A stretch of 64,000 nt of DNA from Atrichornis clamosus (GCA_013400975.1 WBMZ01003365.1:62001-126000); one strand, 5' to 3'. Counted from the first letter of the stretch, positions 44,801 through 59,800 are shown. Notes: generated by a model not told the origin, from the sequence alone. Made by a program: numbers and translations.

Positions 44801-47800
44801 TTTTACTAGCTTGGTATATTCTTCCATAAATGTTTTCAGTTGAAGTCCCCTGGTCTGCCACTTCAGACACAAGTATCTATTTCACTACAACCCCAAACCT
44901 GGATATACAACAGCAGCAAAGCAAGGTTGTCTCCTTTTGCCACAAGAGGTATGGGATGGCACGTCAGCACTTTTCCCAGCACTGAAACAGGATGTACACC
45001 AGAGATGTACAGAGCTCTGTTTCTGTACAAAAATTCTAATTCATTATCTTTGTTAGGGATGAAAAAAGGGAACTGAAAAGTAAACACTGAATGTGTTCTT
45101 AAACACCAAAGGATCAAGTGGTGTGTTTGAGAGTACATACACCTACAGGTCAGTAGCCACAGAGACCCCGGATTGGGTAGAGGGCAGCCTGGTGCCAGCC
45201 CTGCCAGGTCAGTAGATGTTCTCAGCAGTTTGGCTTCAGTTTGAAAGAGGTCCAGAACGGCTCCACCTCATTCCAAGTGTCTGGAGGCACATCTGTGTCA
45301 TTATGCGTGAACCCACTGGACTAAGGGATCTAATCCAGGATGAATGATCAATTTGATATCCCACAGGTTAATTCTGCCCATGAACGGCCACTGACTTCAG
45401 AGGACTCTACAGGACATACACTGTTTAAATACATTTGATTCCATTTACTTACATCCTCTGATTCAAAGACGTGGCAAATCATTTTGTACTGCTTCTTTCC
45501 CTCCTGGGCCCCAGGGGTGGTTTCGATGCAGTCCTGGGAGGCCGACCTGGGCATGCGGCGCCGCGCCATCAGCACCACGATGTTCCCGATGTCGGCGATG
45601 TAGGAGATGGTGCGCAGCGCGTGGTCCATCATCGTCTCCTGCACAAAGCAAGGAGAAACAAAGCAATTCCCTGCGCCTGCTGCTCTCCTGCCACTACTGC
45701 ATCTCCCCTCTCCTTGATGGCCTATTGCTTGGGAGTGACAAAAGCTACAGAAGTGCTTCCTATGGGCCCAGACCTCATATTCCCTACGCAGTCGACGGGC
45801 CCCAACTCCCAGTGGAAAGCTCAGTGGCTGTTCAAGAAGCTGGCTTCAACTGAAGTGTTGCCTGAGCAAATACAGCGTGGTTGCTACTGTAAAGCAATAA
45901 TGTAGAGCTATGCTACTCTTTTATAAATATTTTCACGCTGTTGGAAAATTCTGTTTCCCTTTTTTATTGATTTTGCTGAATGGAACAGATATATTTCACA
46001 ATGACAGAGCAAGTTTTAGGAAAGTCAGATATGAGGAGATGTTATAATTTCCTGGGTTTTTAATCATGTCCTATAATAGGAATAATATCCAAGGTAACAT
46101 TTTCTCAGATACAGCAAAGCAACACTTCCTTTGTAAAGAGCTACGAAGGCAGTATTTCACCTTCTCTGTAGGCAGAACTTTTAACACCTTTTTTCAGCTA
46201 CCTACATGTCTCAGACCAGTTTGGAGGGAACTGCCCCAGTGTAAAGGCTCATGGTCCAAATCCTGTTCCAGTCAATGTCATTACACTGCCTGTTGGTTGT
46301 GCTGGAAGAACTCAACTCAGCCACTGCCTGTGTGAATGATTTTGAGTTAAAACCTGTCTAAGCTTCAGCCTAATGAACATTTCTTATGTAAGTACACATA
46401 AAGAGTACTAAATTTAGAAGGCCTCTATCTCAAATCCCTGAACTCTGCAACTTTTTAATTACTTTAGCCTTTTAAACTGTTATTTGAATTTCTGCTATTA
46501 GCAGGGAAATCCCAACCTCCTACTTTCAAATGTTTTTCCCACAGGAATGTATCATTATTCAGAGGCTTTGACTTGCCCCTGGGTTGCCTTGAACAAATGA
46601 AAACTTGAGTGCACACTTGTAGTCAGAGAAGGACATGTTGACACTAAACTTATTTTGTTTCAGCTATTACTATTTCATCTTTTGATTCTATCTCCAGTTC
46701 ACGCTTCTATCAATTGTTTTTTATATACGAGAGCAACAAGGTCCCGGCCTTCAAGGACATTTTATAATAGTTTCTGTGCTCCACTAAGTGTAAACTTGTA
46801 GTAAGTTTTATTATTTCTGAACTCAGCATTAAACATGAATAAATTAATGTGACTCAACAGCTAGCAGTCTCATTTTAATTAAAAGTTTTCTATATGTAAA
46901 ATAATGTTATTTTAATAAAACAATATATATGATATTACTATAATGATCATTTCAAGGATAATTTAGGACTGCAAAGACAAACAGAATGATATACTTGTTT
47001 ATGATAACATTTTAGCCAATTATTTATACCTTTATACAGGTTTTATTCAAGATATTGTATAAGCAACCTGATTTCTCCTTTAGCTTTTTAAAATAAAACT
47101 AAATAAAAAGGCACAGCTTCTCTAAGACCCCAGAAAGGTATGCTGTTATGCAAAATGTTTTCATAATAATAAGAACCTTTTAGGTTTAAAATGAGAATTT
47201 TAGAAATGCTCATGCAATCACGAAATGTGATTGACTGTCTTTCCTTTAAGTGCCTTGAAAAAAATCACTGTTACTGAAGTCTGTGCATAATTACTGAGGG
47301 AGAAAAATTCCTAGGGTAAAAGGTAATATAACTTATGTTAGTAATGCTTGTATGGCAGGTACTTTGACAATTTAGATAAAATTCAGAAAAAGCCTCCTAG
47401 CTGTAAGGACCCCTAGAAGACATAAAATGGCATTTTAAAGCAGTGCAGCTTTTCATTTCTTCCTGAGGAGACACTGAAGGACTGTGTGTTGTTCTTCACT
47501 AGGTGACCGTGCTGTCCCTCCTCACCCGCTCTGACTCAGGTGTGGGTGCTCTGTACTTGGAGCAGCCACACTCTGCTCCCCCTCAGTTTCCAAGGCAGCC
47601 CCTGGTCCCTGGGGAAAAGCCCATCCCTGACACAGGGTCCCAGGATTCGTGTGGCAGCGCAGGGGCTCAGGAGGAGCAATTCCAGCAGCAGCTTTCCAGG
47701 GTCATTAACAGCTCCTGGACCGGGCTCTGTGCTGAACCCTTGTTTTAAGACAAAGACAAGTCAAAATCCATTTTTTTTTCATATGGGACATCTCAAATCT

Positions 47801-50800
47801 GAGCTTTATAGGTTTCTTAAACTGGATCCTTCTTACTGTAAATCCTTATGCTAAGCACTTAGTTTAATTAAGATAAAGCTTTCTATCGAAACAAAGATCA
47901 AGATCAGACCATGCTTTGTTAGCTTTGTTTTCTATTACTTATTTACACATTTTGGCATTGTAAAAATGAACTGTTCTTTAAAAAACAGAAAGGGTCAATC
48001 TGAAAATTGCTTCTTTCTGGGGTCACTGGTCAGTTTGGAGAGTTTTTCCAGACTTTTATGTATTGCTCGAACTAGAAACAACCAGAAGTATTACGGTTGT
48101 ATTGATAAACCAGTTGAGGTTGTGTTCTGACTATCCCTGTCCCTCACCCTGAAGAGCTAAAAGCACCCACCAAATTCTGCCTGACTTGGAACAAATAAAT
48201 GTAGTGTGAGATAATTCACGATTTTAATAATTTATGTAAGCAGCAGCATTCTTTATATAAACAGCTTGGCATTAGTTTGCTGTTAGTTGAACAAATTTTT
48301 AAGGCTCTAAGAAAAAGCGATTATTCCTCACATCAACAAAAGTAATTATTTTAAGAATTTCAGTACAATTTAACTTGACAGAGAAAAATACAAATTACCA
48401 TTGTTTCTTAGAACCACCTGTCTTACTGAAGATAATCACTACCCATAAAATTATTGTAGTGATTCTTCTCAGGCTTGAAGGAAAATGTTCTCTGCTTATC
48501 CCTAACTATGAAAAGTAATGATGGTTAAGAGGTGTTTTGGGGAGTGTCTCTAAGGGCTGCAGGGGCTCAGGAGGATTTACAGCACTTCTGTCAGTATGGA
48601 AAAATGTTTTATAATGGCCATCTCTCAGCAGGATCTCGGGAGCTCTGCAGAGATAATTGCTTTTCAGCAGTGAGCACCAAGTATTGTGTAAGGGTGTAAT
48701 CATACATGCAGTGTGCACAAGAGTGAATGCACTGGGAAAATGAAGGCATTTAATCTCACCTGCCAAGAAAGGCTTTCTGCCTGTACCATAACACAGAGGT
48801 TACTCAAAGGGTTTGGTTTTTTTTTATTTTTCCCTTGTAGGGGTGAAAGCAATCATTCCCCCCACCCCTCCCACATTTTTCCTGTCTAATGCAATTACAA
48901 TTAGGAATAAGGCAAATATTATCTATGGACTGTAAACATGTGTTTACTTTTGATTTACTTGCGACTTGACTTTTTCATTTCTCACTCTGTATTCTATTAT
49001 ACTCAATTTTCCATTACCAATATATCTTTTTCACCCTCTCTCCTTTATTACTTTCCCATAAATCCCTCTATCCGTGCCCATTTGCTTCTCTATTCTTTCC
49101 CTTATTCCTTTTCTAGTCCCACCCATTCCATCCTTGTTATCCTTATATTTGTCCTTAGAAATTCAGCTTCTCTCAGCCTTTTCTGAAACCTGATCTCTTC
49201 TCCTGTCCAGATTCCCCTTTCTCAGCAACTCCCTTCTTTTCTACGGAATTCTGTTAGAATTCTGTTTGTTGCCTCTCTTGAAACCCAAAGAACAGCTGAA
49301 GGAGAAAACCTAAGCATTCTTCCAAGCTTTCAAGTGCTGTAGTCCCGTGGGAGTGTGAATTAGACAGCTTAATGAGTCAGGCGATTTTATGGAACCAATC
49401 ATCCACCAGAGGCTCTGCACACACACATTTGTGATCTCTACATCTTTCTTTTTGTTTCCTCCTACTCCCAGTTGCTTCACTCCCAGCTTCTCTTCACTGA
49501 ATGAAGAGGAAGCCAGGAGAGGCTGCTGTGATGTTTCTGCTGTTTTGGGCCCTGAGTGCAAGCCCACAAAGCTGTGGCACAGGGAAGGATTCCTCTCATG
49601 TGAACAAGGCACGTGGCCACACCCAAAGTTGCTCCTACTGCATCTGTACCAAAGGTGGCCGACTTGGGCTGAATGTATTCAGCAAATAAAGCAAACAAAG
49701 CATAAGTAACTAAAAAGTGTCACGGGTGCCATTTCCTAGTGCTGCTGAGGGCAACAGAACCAGCACCGCCGGCTCTCCTCCAGCCTGGGAATGTACCCGA
49801 CTGGTGCTGCTCAGCATTTTGAACTCTGCTGCACGTCATTTTCTAAACGGGAGTTTTACATTTTCAATCAGCTCTTACCTCACGTGAGCTATACAACACT
49901 ACAGATGGATTAAAACATGGCACACTGCAGAAATAGGTTTTATATAATTGATAAAACCATGAAAGCACAAATTGTCTCTGCCAGCTGCCACCCCAGCTGA
50001 AACAGACCTATGGAAATTACACCAGTCAGGAACCTCACTAGCACTGAAAAGTGTTTCCAAGCCAAAAACGCTAAAACATCACAGGAATAAGTCTGTTACA
50101 GCTCTCTGAAACACACACTGTAAAAAAACCCCAAACAAAACCAACCAATCAAAAAAAGCTCAACCAAAAAACCCTGGGCAAACACCAAAGAGCTTGGAAT
50201 TACAACAATTTCCAATATTACTCTTTTCATCCAGTTGAACAGCTCATATTAGACATCATTCGTCATGGAGCACTGCATTTTGCATCACTACAAATCTCAG
50301 GGGATCAGAAGATTAAGATGGCAGTTACTTTGACAGTGTTTATGGTCTACCTCAAAGGACTTTTTTTTATTTTTAAAAGGATTGGTGTTCAGCTGAAATG
50401 CTGAACTATTTAAAGAAATAAGAAGAGTGACTTCCACTAAGACTAATCCTTACTCAACAGAGAACTTACCTATTTACTGCCATACATTCCAACTATAAAC
50501 TGTAGCTGTTTGTCAGTAACTGGCTGTAGCCACCTTTACACAGATAATTATTAGCATTTTATTTTCTGCTAATGCAAAAAGTAGTTATCAGCTTTGATAA
50601 AACACTCTCAGGATGATGCATGTTTACCATGAGGTCAAAAAAAGGCTGAGACATAACCAATAGTGGTATTGCTTATCATGGATGAAATGCAGTCTCAGGA
50701 TGATTTATGGATGGCAGATTGTAAATATTGCTGTCCATGTTAGATGGGATATTCTACTCATCTGGCTCATCTCTTGGGAGTTCTAGGGGCATATTAAGGA

Positions 50801-53800
50801 CATCTGCTTACACTAAAAGAAAAAAGAATCCATTTCATGGAGATACTGTCGTTACCCTCACACTGAAGGATAGTAATGCTCTCCTAAATTTCAGGAAGAA
50901 GAAGGTGTTTCATGGTTTCCGTTGTTAGAAAAACAAATTATATACTAATTGAAAAGAAAACCCTAAATGTAGAATGCTACATTTAACTTTGTTCAAGTAT
51001 CTCCTATAGTTTCAGCTTATTTCTTCAGTTAGCCATATTTCTGAACTCTGATCTTATACACCAAGTTAAAAGTTCAATAACCATTTTCTTTTTCCATCTT
51101 CCAAGTTGTTTATGAATATATTGAACAGTACTACATCAGACAAACGTGCTTGTGAGTCTCCCTCTGCTCTTTTTCTCTTTATATTGTCACAGAGATGGCA
51201 ATATATTAGACATAACTACACTCAGAAGTTATTAGGCTGGCTTCTCACTCTTGTATCTAGATCATATAATCTAGAAAATATTATATGAGCCTTATTTAAG
51301 TCAAAAAGTGATGTGTGCTGCTTCTGTGCCATGGACAAACACATTCCCTGTTACAAAAGAAAAGGATTGATTTGACATGATTTACTTCTGACAAAACGTT
51401 GCTAAAATTGTCCTTTTCAATGCCTCTCATAAGAATGAAAATTTGAAGACCTTCTGTAAGTGTGATCAAAGTCTAAGAGATCTTGTGAGATTATTATACT
51501 AAGTGTTGGGATCCATGTATAAATTATATGTATTTAGCTGCAAATTCCTTAATAATCTCCCTTTTATGAAGATCACCTCTTGTTGAATAGAAAAGTATTC
51601 CCAGAAGATGAGGCCAATCATTGCTGTGGTCTCCAGATGCTGCCTTTATATAAACGATTAATAATTTACCTTAGGCAAGAGAAGGGTGGCTCAGAGGTGA
51701 TTTATGGAAAAAAATTGAGATTAAGTGTTAAAAATGGCAAGATATGAATAGCTTAGTCAGAGCAGCAAATGACTTCCCCATTGGACTGTAAATCTGGGTT
51801 CTGAAGCTGTTCCAGAGAAATAGTGTACATGCATTCTGAAAGGCTGTTGAATCTTTTTCTAAATTGAATTATATCTCTCAGCAACATGCAGACATCTTCC
51901 AATACATCAAATAAGTAAAACTGATGTCAGTATTACTGTATTGTCAGGTGTTAGAACAATAGGAGCTCTTGCTGAATACTCTCATAGCAGTGAATTTATC
52001 CAGGTTTATTAAAGTGTTTCAACAGTCTAACTCAACATTATTCTTGAAGAGTTTAAATCCAACTTACCTGTGTGTCTGCATTTAAAACTTTGATTCTCTG
52101 TGTGGAGATGAACAGATCCACTTCAGTCAAGGCCTGGGAATCTCCCTCTGAAGTCTAAAAGACAGATGCTTTGTTACAAGGGGATTTTTAATTTTCTTTT
52201 AAGAATAACAAAATCACTGACAGCTTCAAGTATAATATGATGTGAGGCAACTGCACTTTAAACCACTACAGAGATGGCTATTCAAAGGTGTTTCTAAACA
52301 CATGCAACAAGAACATTTATTGCTTAGAAGGAGTGAAGCATACTCAGATTTTCTGGTTAAGAGGGAATTTTTGGAGCCTGTGGGACTGACACCTCAAGTA
52401 TTAAAATTAAATATTTATAGCCAGAACAGGAGAAAAAGTATGGCTGTTTTTCCCCCACATTCTCACTGATGCACTTCAGTACTTGAGGCACCAGAATTGA
52501 GAAAGTAGGAGAACTGAGAAAGTGACTTAGTCCCCATCAGCTGTTTAGCCCTTGCCATCTTCAGTGAGCTCACCACAAAAAAGTGCAAGCTCACGCTCAG
52601 TATTGTGGTGGGTTTTAGGTCTTTTTCTTCCCTTTTTTTTTTTTTTAAGCTTTTCATGTTGGGTTTTTTTCTAGAAAATAGAGAACTGAGTGCTGAACTA
52701 CTGTTTCTCTCATACCACAGAAAGCCATCAGCTGACTTTTAGACCTCAGCTTCTGAGCATTGCTCACTAGGGAAACACTTCCCTACCCCATCAGAGGACA
52801 TGGTCACAGAGCAAGAGGGATTACGGTGTAATGCCACATTCCAAAGTGTGAGCCCTGGCTCTGTCCACCTGAGGAAACAGAAGTGGCAAAGCAGCTGCTG
52901 CCTCTCACTGAGCATGGTCCAAGAGCTTACCTAACTCTGAGTGCAGCAGGAACACGTGCACTCCTCCAGGCTGCCTGCCCACAGGGCACCACTGCAGCTG
53001 GTATTCAGCAGCCTCAGAGTGAAACGGCCACAGATTGTCTGACCCTGTGCTAAAGGCAGGCCCAGTCTCCAGGTCAGAGACTGGCTCATGGTGAGACCGT
53101 GCAAGGAAGAATTATGTATTTGCTGTTCTTTTTTTGAGTTATGAAGGCTTAGCTCTGCTTGTAATTCAGATTAATTTTATACGAATTCTCTTCCAGCAAG
53201 TACATTGGCAGAGATTACTTGTATTTCTTCCACCCTTTTAGTGATATTTTTGTCAACTGTATTTAGTTAACTGAAGTATTGTTTTTAACTAAGTGCAATG
53301 TTTCCTGTATGAATTGTTCCAGCTACTATGTGGTGACTTTATTTTGGTTTTAAATATCAACAGTAATTTAATAAATATACAGTAAGTCACAGGAAATACA
53401 TCTTACTGTGTTGGTTAGTAAAATCAAAATAAGCATTGCATTCAAAAACATCTCCCAGATAACAATGGCTGTGCATCTGGACTAAACAAATCACAGGTAT
53501 TCAACAGGAGAAGGGCAGCTGGCAGGCACTCCAGCAAACAAACAATGAAGCAAATGAGTTCATCTTACTCCACTCACTCTTCTACTGAGTAACAAAGAAG
53601 AAACCAAAATGACAACTTTATGAAGATCCGTAACAAAAGACATGACACTCCATGGAAAACAAGGACAACAGAAATGTAAGTAAACATTAGCATTCAAGAA
53701 AAACAGTTTACACACCGCTTTTTTCTTGATTTTAGCCGCCTTTTGCATCCTCTGAGGAGTAGCATAAAAAAAAGAATGCAGACAGATGTACACACAAGGA

Positions 53801-56800
53801 AAGAGAAAAGACAGTGTGGGAAGTCAGGGAAACCTTTTGACTGTGTATCCAAGCTGTTAAAAATTAAAAAATTGGGAGCAGTGGGAGAAGGATGTGCAAA
53901 AGAGAAAGATTTGTTTATACCTTATGCAGTTCTCAAGTGTAATTGGATTTCAAGGCATTATGCACATTGTCAATTGATTACAAAACAATTGGTACCCAAG
54001 TGCTGTTATCAGCTGCTCCCAGCACTTATCCTGCTAAATTCACAGCAGTTGAAATATATGCATGTGCATGATAGTGCATGTGCACTATCTTAAACCCAAG
54101 GTTTGCTCTCCATATTAATCATACATTGACACATAACTGTTGAACAAAACCTAACTGAAGCTCTCGGCCACGACTGTCTAGAATAGCCAAGTACCCCTAA
54201 CAGATTAGGGTTGGTAGGAATATACAAAATAGTTTTTAGGGAGTTAATTGCAATCAACAATTACTTACTGTAGCTTGAGACATCACAATATGCTCAATAG
54301 AAACTCAAAGGTTTGGGAAGTTTAAAGAACTGGAACTTTCTTGCATTCCATTTCTTTCTAAATGCCAAATCAATCATCAGTCATGACAATCTCTTGCTAA
54401 GTAGCCTTTCCAAACTGGTTTCCTTCAAAAACATGCAATTTTTAGCAATTAAATATTTTATTGACTAAGCACATACTTTTTCTATTATCATTTAAATTTG
54501 CCTCTTTCTAACAATGTGTTTATTCAGATGAGGTACTAACAGAAGAGACACAATAACTTCTAAAATAAAAATCTTCTACTTGGATTCTTAACCAAAAAAA
54601 TATTTTCTTTACACAGCTGTCTAAAGCAATCTATGCTACATTATTTACAAAGAAATTGTTTGCTGTAAATAACAGCAAATCCAAACACAATAGTAATGTA
54701 TATTCTTGTCCTAAAAAAGTAATAATTCAATATATTGAAATAATTTTCTCAATTTGTAGTAAGTTAAAGGAATTAATGACATGAGAGTAAAACCACAGTC
54801 AAACAAATATCCTATGCTTTGCCAATGGAGTATTTTCTAACTGCAATATGCAATTTAAATTTGTTATACAGCTTCCATAGAATTTTGAATAACTCTGGAA
54901 TAATTTATATTTTCCTGCACGTATTTTTATAACAAGCACTGGAAACTAATGGTATTTACAGTACTGATCTATACTTACCTAAGTGCACCTCAGGAGAGGT
55001 TTGAGGCTGCAGATCCTGTATCATTTAGGGATCAGCTGTCAAAGGATCAGAGTATTCTACAGANTGCACGTATTTTTATAACAAGCACTGGAAACTAATG
55101 GTATTTACAGTACTGATCTATACTTACCTAAGTGCACCTCAGGAGAGGTTTGAGGCTGCAGATCCTGTATCATTTAGGGATCAGCTGTCAAAGGATCAGA
55201 GTATTCTACAGACCATAAAGATCCCCTACCTTGACACGACTCACTGCCTCTTGGGCCTGCATCATTCTTATGTTTTTGGAAGGGTTGCGCTCAGACAGCA
55301 GCTGTGTGGAGCCCAGGTAATTGGCTGCAAAGATGATTCCATCAATGAGGTCTTCAGGTTCACAAGGTCCTGGAACTGACAGGAAACATTTACAGTTACT
55401 GCCTTACCAAGGAGAGGAGAGAGATGAGAATATGAATAAGGGATACCGAGGCTTGAACAACCTTTCTAAAACCTTTCCTAAATATGAAATGTGAAGAAAT
55501 CGAGTGCAAAATAAATTACGCCTTTCCCTATAATTATTTCCCAAACTCCCCGTACTAACTGAACATACAGCATTGAAAACACTGCACAATGACTGTGGAA
55601 TTCTATAGGACAATAACTGGAAAATTCTTCTCGTGTTGCACTGTTAAACACATTGCTATTATTTGTGAGTTTCAGAAACACCGAGAGGTACCTTTACCAT
55701 AACTTCCTTACTATTTATATGTATGGCTGTTACAGAGCATGAACTGAACCTCTGTTTGAACACAGACTTTTGCTTCCACATTTTTTTTAAGATATTTGTA
55801 AAAGTGCACAGTCCCTAAACATCATCTCTGGCAAAAATACTGATGAACAATGTGCACAAAGGTGTACTCTTCTTCAGCAGAAATCCACTGTGAAACCTAT
55901 CAAGTTAAGAAAGTTTAGGAAAAAAGCAAAGCAGGTATCTTGATGCTGTTTTGTCATGTGTAAGGCCTGAATTCAGACACTGGTAGAAAAGTCTTCTTTT
56001 AACCTTCATTCAGCAAAATGCCTTTGCATACATTTAGTATTAATTACATAGTGACTTTGGTGGAATTCTAACATTAACTTGTCTTTTGCAAGTGGTTTCT
56101 TTCCAAGGATGAAAAAGAGGGGGCAGGGAGAAGAGAATAAAGGGTTGTATTTATATCACACTGGGACTATGCTCATCATTCTTTCTATTCAGCTGTTAAG
56201 CTTTACATCCACATTGATTAGATTGACAGTAAAGAACAGTCATTCCAGAGTTTGGCTGAAATCTCTTGATAGTGAATATTTTTTATTCCTCAACAGTTTT
56301 ATAAAAGAAATATGCTTTGATGTAGATCAGCTTGCCAACCTTCTAATGCATTTTTTTAAATGTGAGGAGAAAAATGACACTGAAGGGGGATGTTAATTTA
56401 AAAAAAAAAGGTTTATTGTTCAGTGTTCAATTTATTTATAATCAAGTCAATGTGGAAGATTACTATGTGGAGAAGGAAAAATATAGGGCATGCTATGCTG
56501 ATTAAATGTACTGAAATAGTGGTTTGCACATATATCTTTTAGTGAACATTCCTATCCTTCATTTTCTCATTCTAATTTAGCTAAAGTCTTCCAAGAGAAT
56601 ATAAACATGACTAGAAGAAGTGACTTTCCTCTTTAAGCAATGTTGCTGGCACTTATTCAACCCTGTACATCTCAAATTCACCTGCTAGAAATCTCAACCT
56701 GCAGCAAAAACCCCACAGTCTTTGTAATTCAGTACTCAAGGTGTATAAACACATAGATATATATTTATACCAGTCCTGTACTCTTCAGAGACCTGAGATT

Positions 56801-59800
56801 AATTAACAATGCTCACACAATATTTTTAAGGTTCAAAAGGATAATTATATACCACAGAACACATTTTATTTAGATCAAATCTGTACAAATCAAGTAATGG
56901 TTTGGATCTTCATTATAATAGAATAGAACTCTGTGGAATTAAAAATTTTCCAAGTATTGGCAAAGCATAAAAAAATATCTTGACAATCTTCACTGAAAGT
57001 ATGAAAACTCTAGAAGAAATCCTTGCTACTAATTTAAAAGTTACTGAAACTCTCCATAAAGGCCAAGTCTTTCAATACCTCAAAAAACAATCCTTGCTGT
57101 TGCAGCCTTAATTCACTGAATGAAATCAAAGAAAATGAAAATTCCACAAGAACTCCATTCCTATATCGCTGCTTCTCTTTGCTCACATCTTTGTACCATT
57201 ATGTTTTTCAGCAGATGAATGGTGTATTTTATATGGTACCTCTTCTGATGGTGTTCATATGTTTTTTCAGGTCTAAAACTTAGTCTCATATATCTGTGCT
57301 TCTTCCAGCATGCAACAAAATATTAATGTTGCATCATATTGACATCTTGTTTCAAGGGCAGCACAGAAGGAAATTAATTAATGATGTGAATTTAATGTTA
57401 AGTTAGCAAAACTTCATTAGATACCTGCATCAACACTCTCATTCAAAATTAAAGTAGCTTTAATTTTGTTTTCCTTCATTCACTTCGGGCTAAGTAAATG
57501 AGACTAAATTGAATCAAGATTGCTTTAACTCTGAAATACACTTACGCACATAATGTTTAAATCAGTTTAAGTAAACTCCCTTAGTAGGTAATTTAGATTA
57601 ATTTTCTTGAAATGCTTTGTGTCTGAAGACAAGTAGAACTGCAATTCTTCGTGCAAATTCTAACACAATCATTACTGCATCAAGCAAAGACCAGAATTCT
57701 AAGGGCCAGCAAGATTTGCCAATGTTGAATTTGGCCCACTTCTGGTTATAGCTTTGCTTTGTGCACTTCAAGCAAGACATTTTTGTCTTGGTTCCCAAGT
57801 CACTGACAGGCTCCACCAAAGGCACTTTCCTGTCAAAGACAAGTTTAGAGATCTAACTTTACGTAGACACTGCCAGCATCTCCGAGCCCAGAACAGTAAA
57901 TGCCCAGGGCATCTTAGGGGTCTGTGCAACTCATGGCTATCACAAAGTAAACAACCACTTCTTCCCATGTCTTGGCTCTTTGGAGACAGCAATGGTGTTT
58001 TTAACTAATTTGTATGAAAAACTTCTTGAACATGGAAATAACCTAGGATATTAAGCAATTTTATAATCCTAATGTTATTTATTTGGATTCTTTAAAGACT
58101 GGGGCTTTTTTGGTTGGATATAGTTTCATCATCTCTTCATAGTTTTAGAAAGTGATTTTTTGCAGAATCATTATACTAGCAATGAAGTCAGCTACATCAT
58201 GTATAAATCAGCAGCATGCATAAAATGCTTACAACAATAGATAATACTGGGGAAAAAGCACACACACACACACACACAAAAGATATGCCGGGCAGAAAAC
58301 ATTTCCAACACACATTTCCCATCATGAAACCAGTGTAAGCAATTGTCAGGTAAAAGAAGACATCTATTGGAAGGATGAAATGGTACTGAAAATTGCTAGG
58401 GTCAAATTAGGTTACCTGAGTGTTCTCTTCCCTTATCTCTGTCTGCTTTAAATAATACAAAAATGCAGACTTGGCTGAGGTCCCAGCTCATCAAAGCACT
58501 TAAGCATGCCCTTGACTGCAAGCATGTGTAAAGGCTTACTGATGAGGAAGGGAAGAAGGAATAGGTTTCAAACCTGAAGGTTAGTTTGATGTGAGCAAAG
58601 ATTGGAATTTTATGTTGAATATTGGTGCTTAAACATTAGATAACTAGAACTGTGCAAGGGAATAAGACTGATGGTGATAGGACAAAAGGAAAAAAGCCAG
58701 AACCACTGAACATAGAACTAATTACTACTATGAGCATGTAGTGGTACTACTACTGAAACAATTCTAACAGCAAAAAAAACACATTTCCAATATTTTTGGG
58801 CCTGTTATCATTAGATATGACAGATGGCTAGATTTTTTTAATGTTCACATGGCATATGAAAAGTATTATGTATTAATAGAGACACAGACATAGCTACTTT
58901 AGTTAAGGAGTCATGCTGAAAGTGCTTTAAAACTGAGTATGAATATAACCAGAATATGGTCGTGATATCACTGTCAAAGCTCAGGGAAGAGCAGGAGTGT
59001 TAGCTGGCAGAATTTTTTCTTATGTGCAGAAGGGTCCTGTACTTTCTGGGATCTACATACAAATTAATAATAAAAACTGTTTTTCTTTGAATTCAGAGAG
59101 CAGTCATGTAAGCTATCATAAGTGCCTAGTGAGCCATGTATTTATTTGTATTAGACAATGCCATATAATACCTGCAACAGAAAAACCCTAATAGACAACT
59201 TGTCCTCACATACTGTGCCACTATAGAAAAAATCAGAGAAAGAAAAACGATTGAACTAAAAAAAAGGTATTATGCTATGTAAAAGGGTCTCCTGACCCTT
59301 TTCCAACAGAGCAGTGAACTGACTGGTGTGGAAAGAAGAAGACATAACCTTTTTATCCCAGGAAAATTAAAATGTGCAGTTGTATCTGCAGCTCTGTGAG
59401 GGGTGAATTGTCTTGCCTGCTTTAAAGCTCTGTGCATGCTGGCCTTTCTTTGTGGTTGTCCACGATACAATCAGCAGATGCTTATTACAAAGTATCAGCT
59501 TGCTTTCCTGGCTCTGCCACCCTCGGGGAATGCATTTAAATTTGCCTCTATTTAGGGCCTGTTAGCCAGTACACACCAAGTGTTCCGTGTAATGTCCCTC
59601 AGATGTCCACCTGAAGGGACAATCTTTGAACTTTCCATTTGTTCTAGTTTTTTAATAAATTACTGAAAACAGAAGATGCTTGTCAAGTTGGTGAGATCAG
59701 GGAATAAAAGAAAAATGTTTTGGACATTCTAATATTATTCCAAATTGCATTGTTTTCCCTGAGTTGAGAAAGGCATTAGAAATTAATTTTAACATTCTTT

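Noticed and set aside
45471..45905. 144-codon open frame on the + strand
   Set aside because: It is the antisense shadow of the GC-rich APBA2 PTB exon extended into intron; the - strand reading matches a known protein family.
58081..58140. A TKKAPVF reading on the - strand as the missing APBA2 mini-exon
   Set aside because: No AG acceptor lies immediately before it and the similarity stops after three residues.
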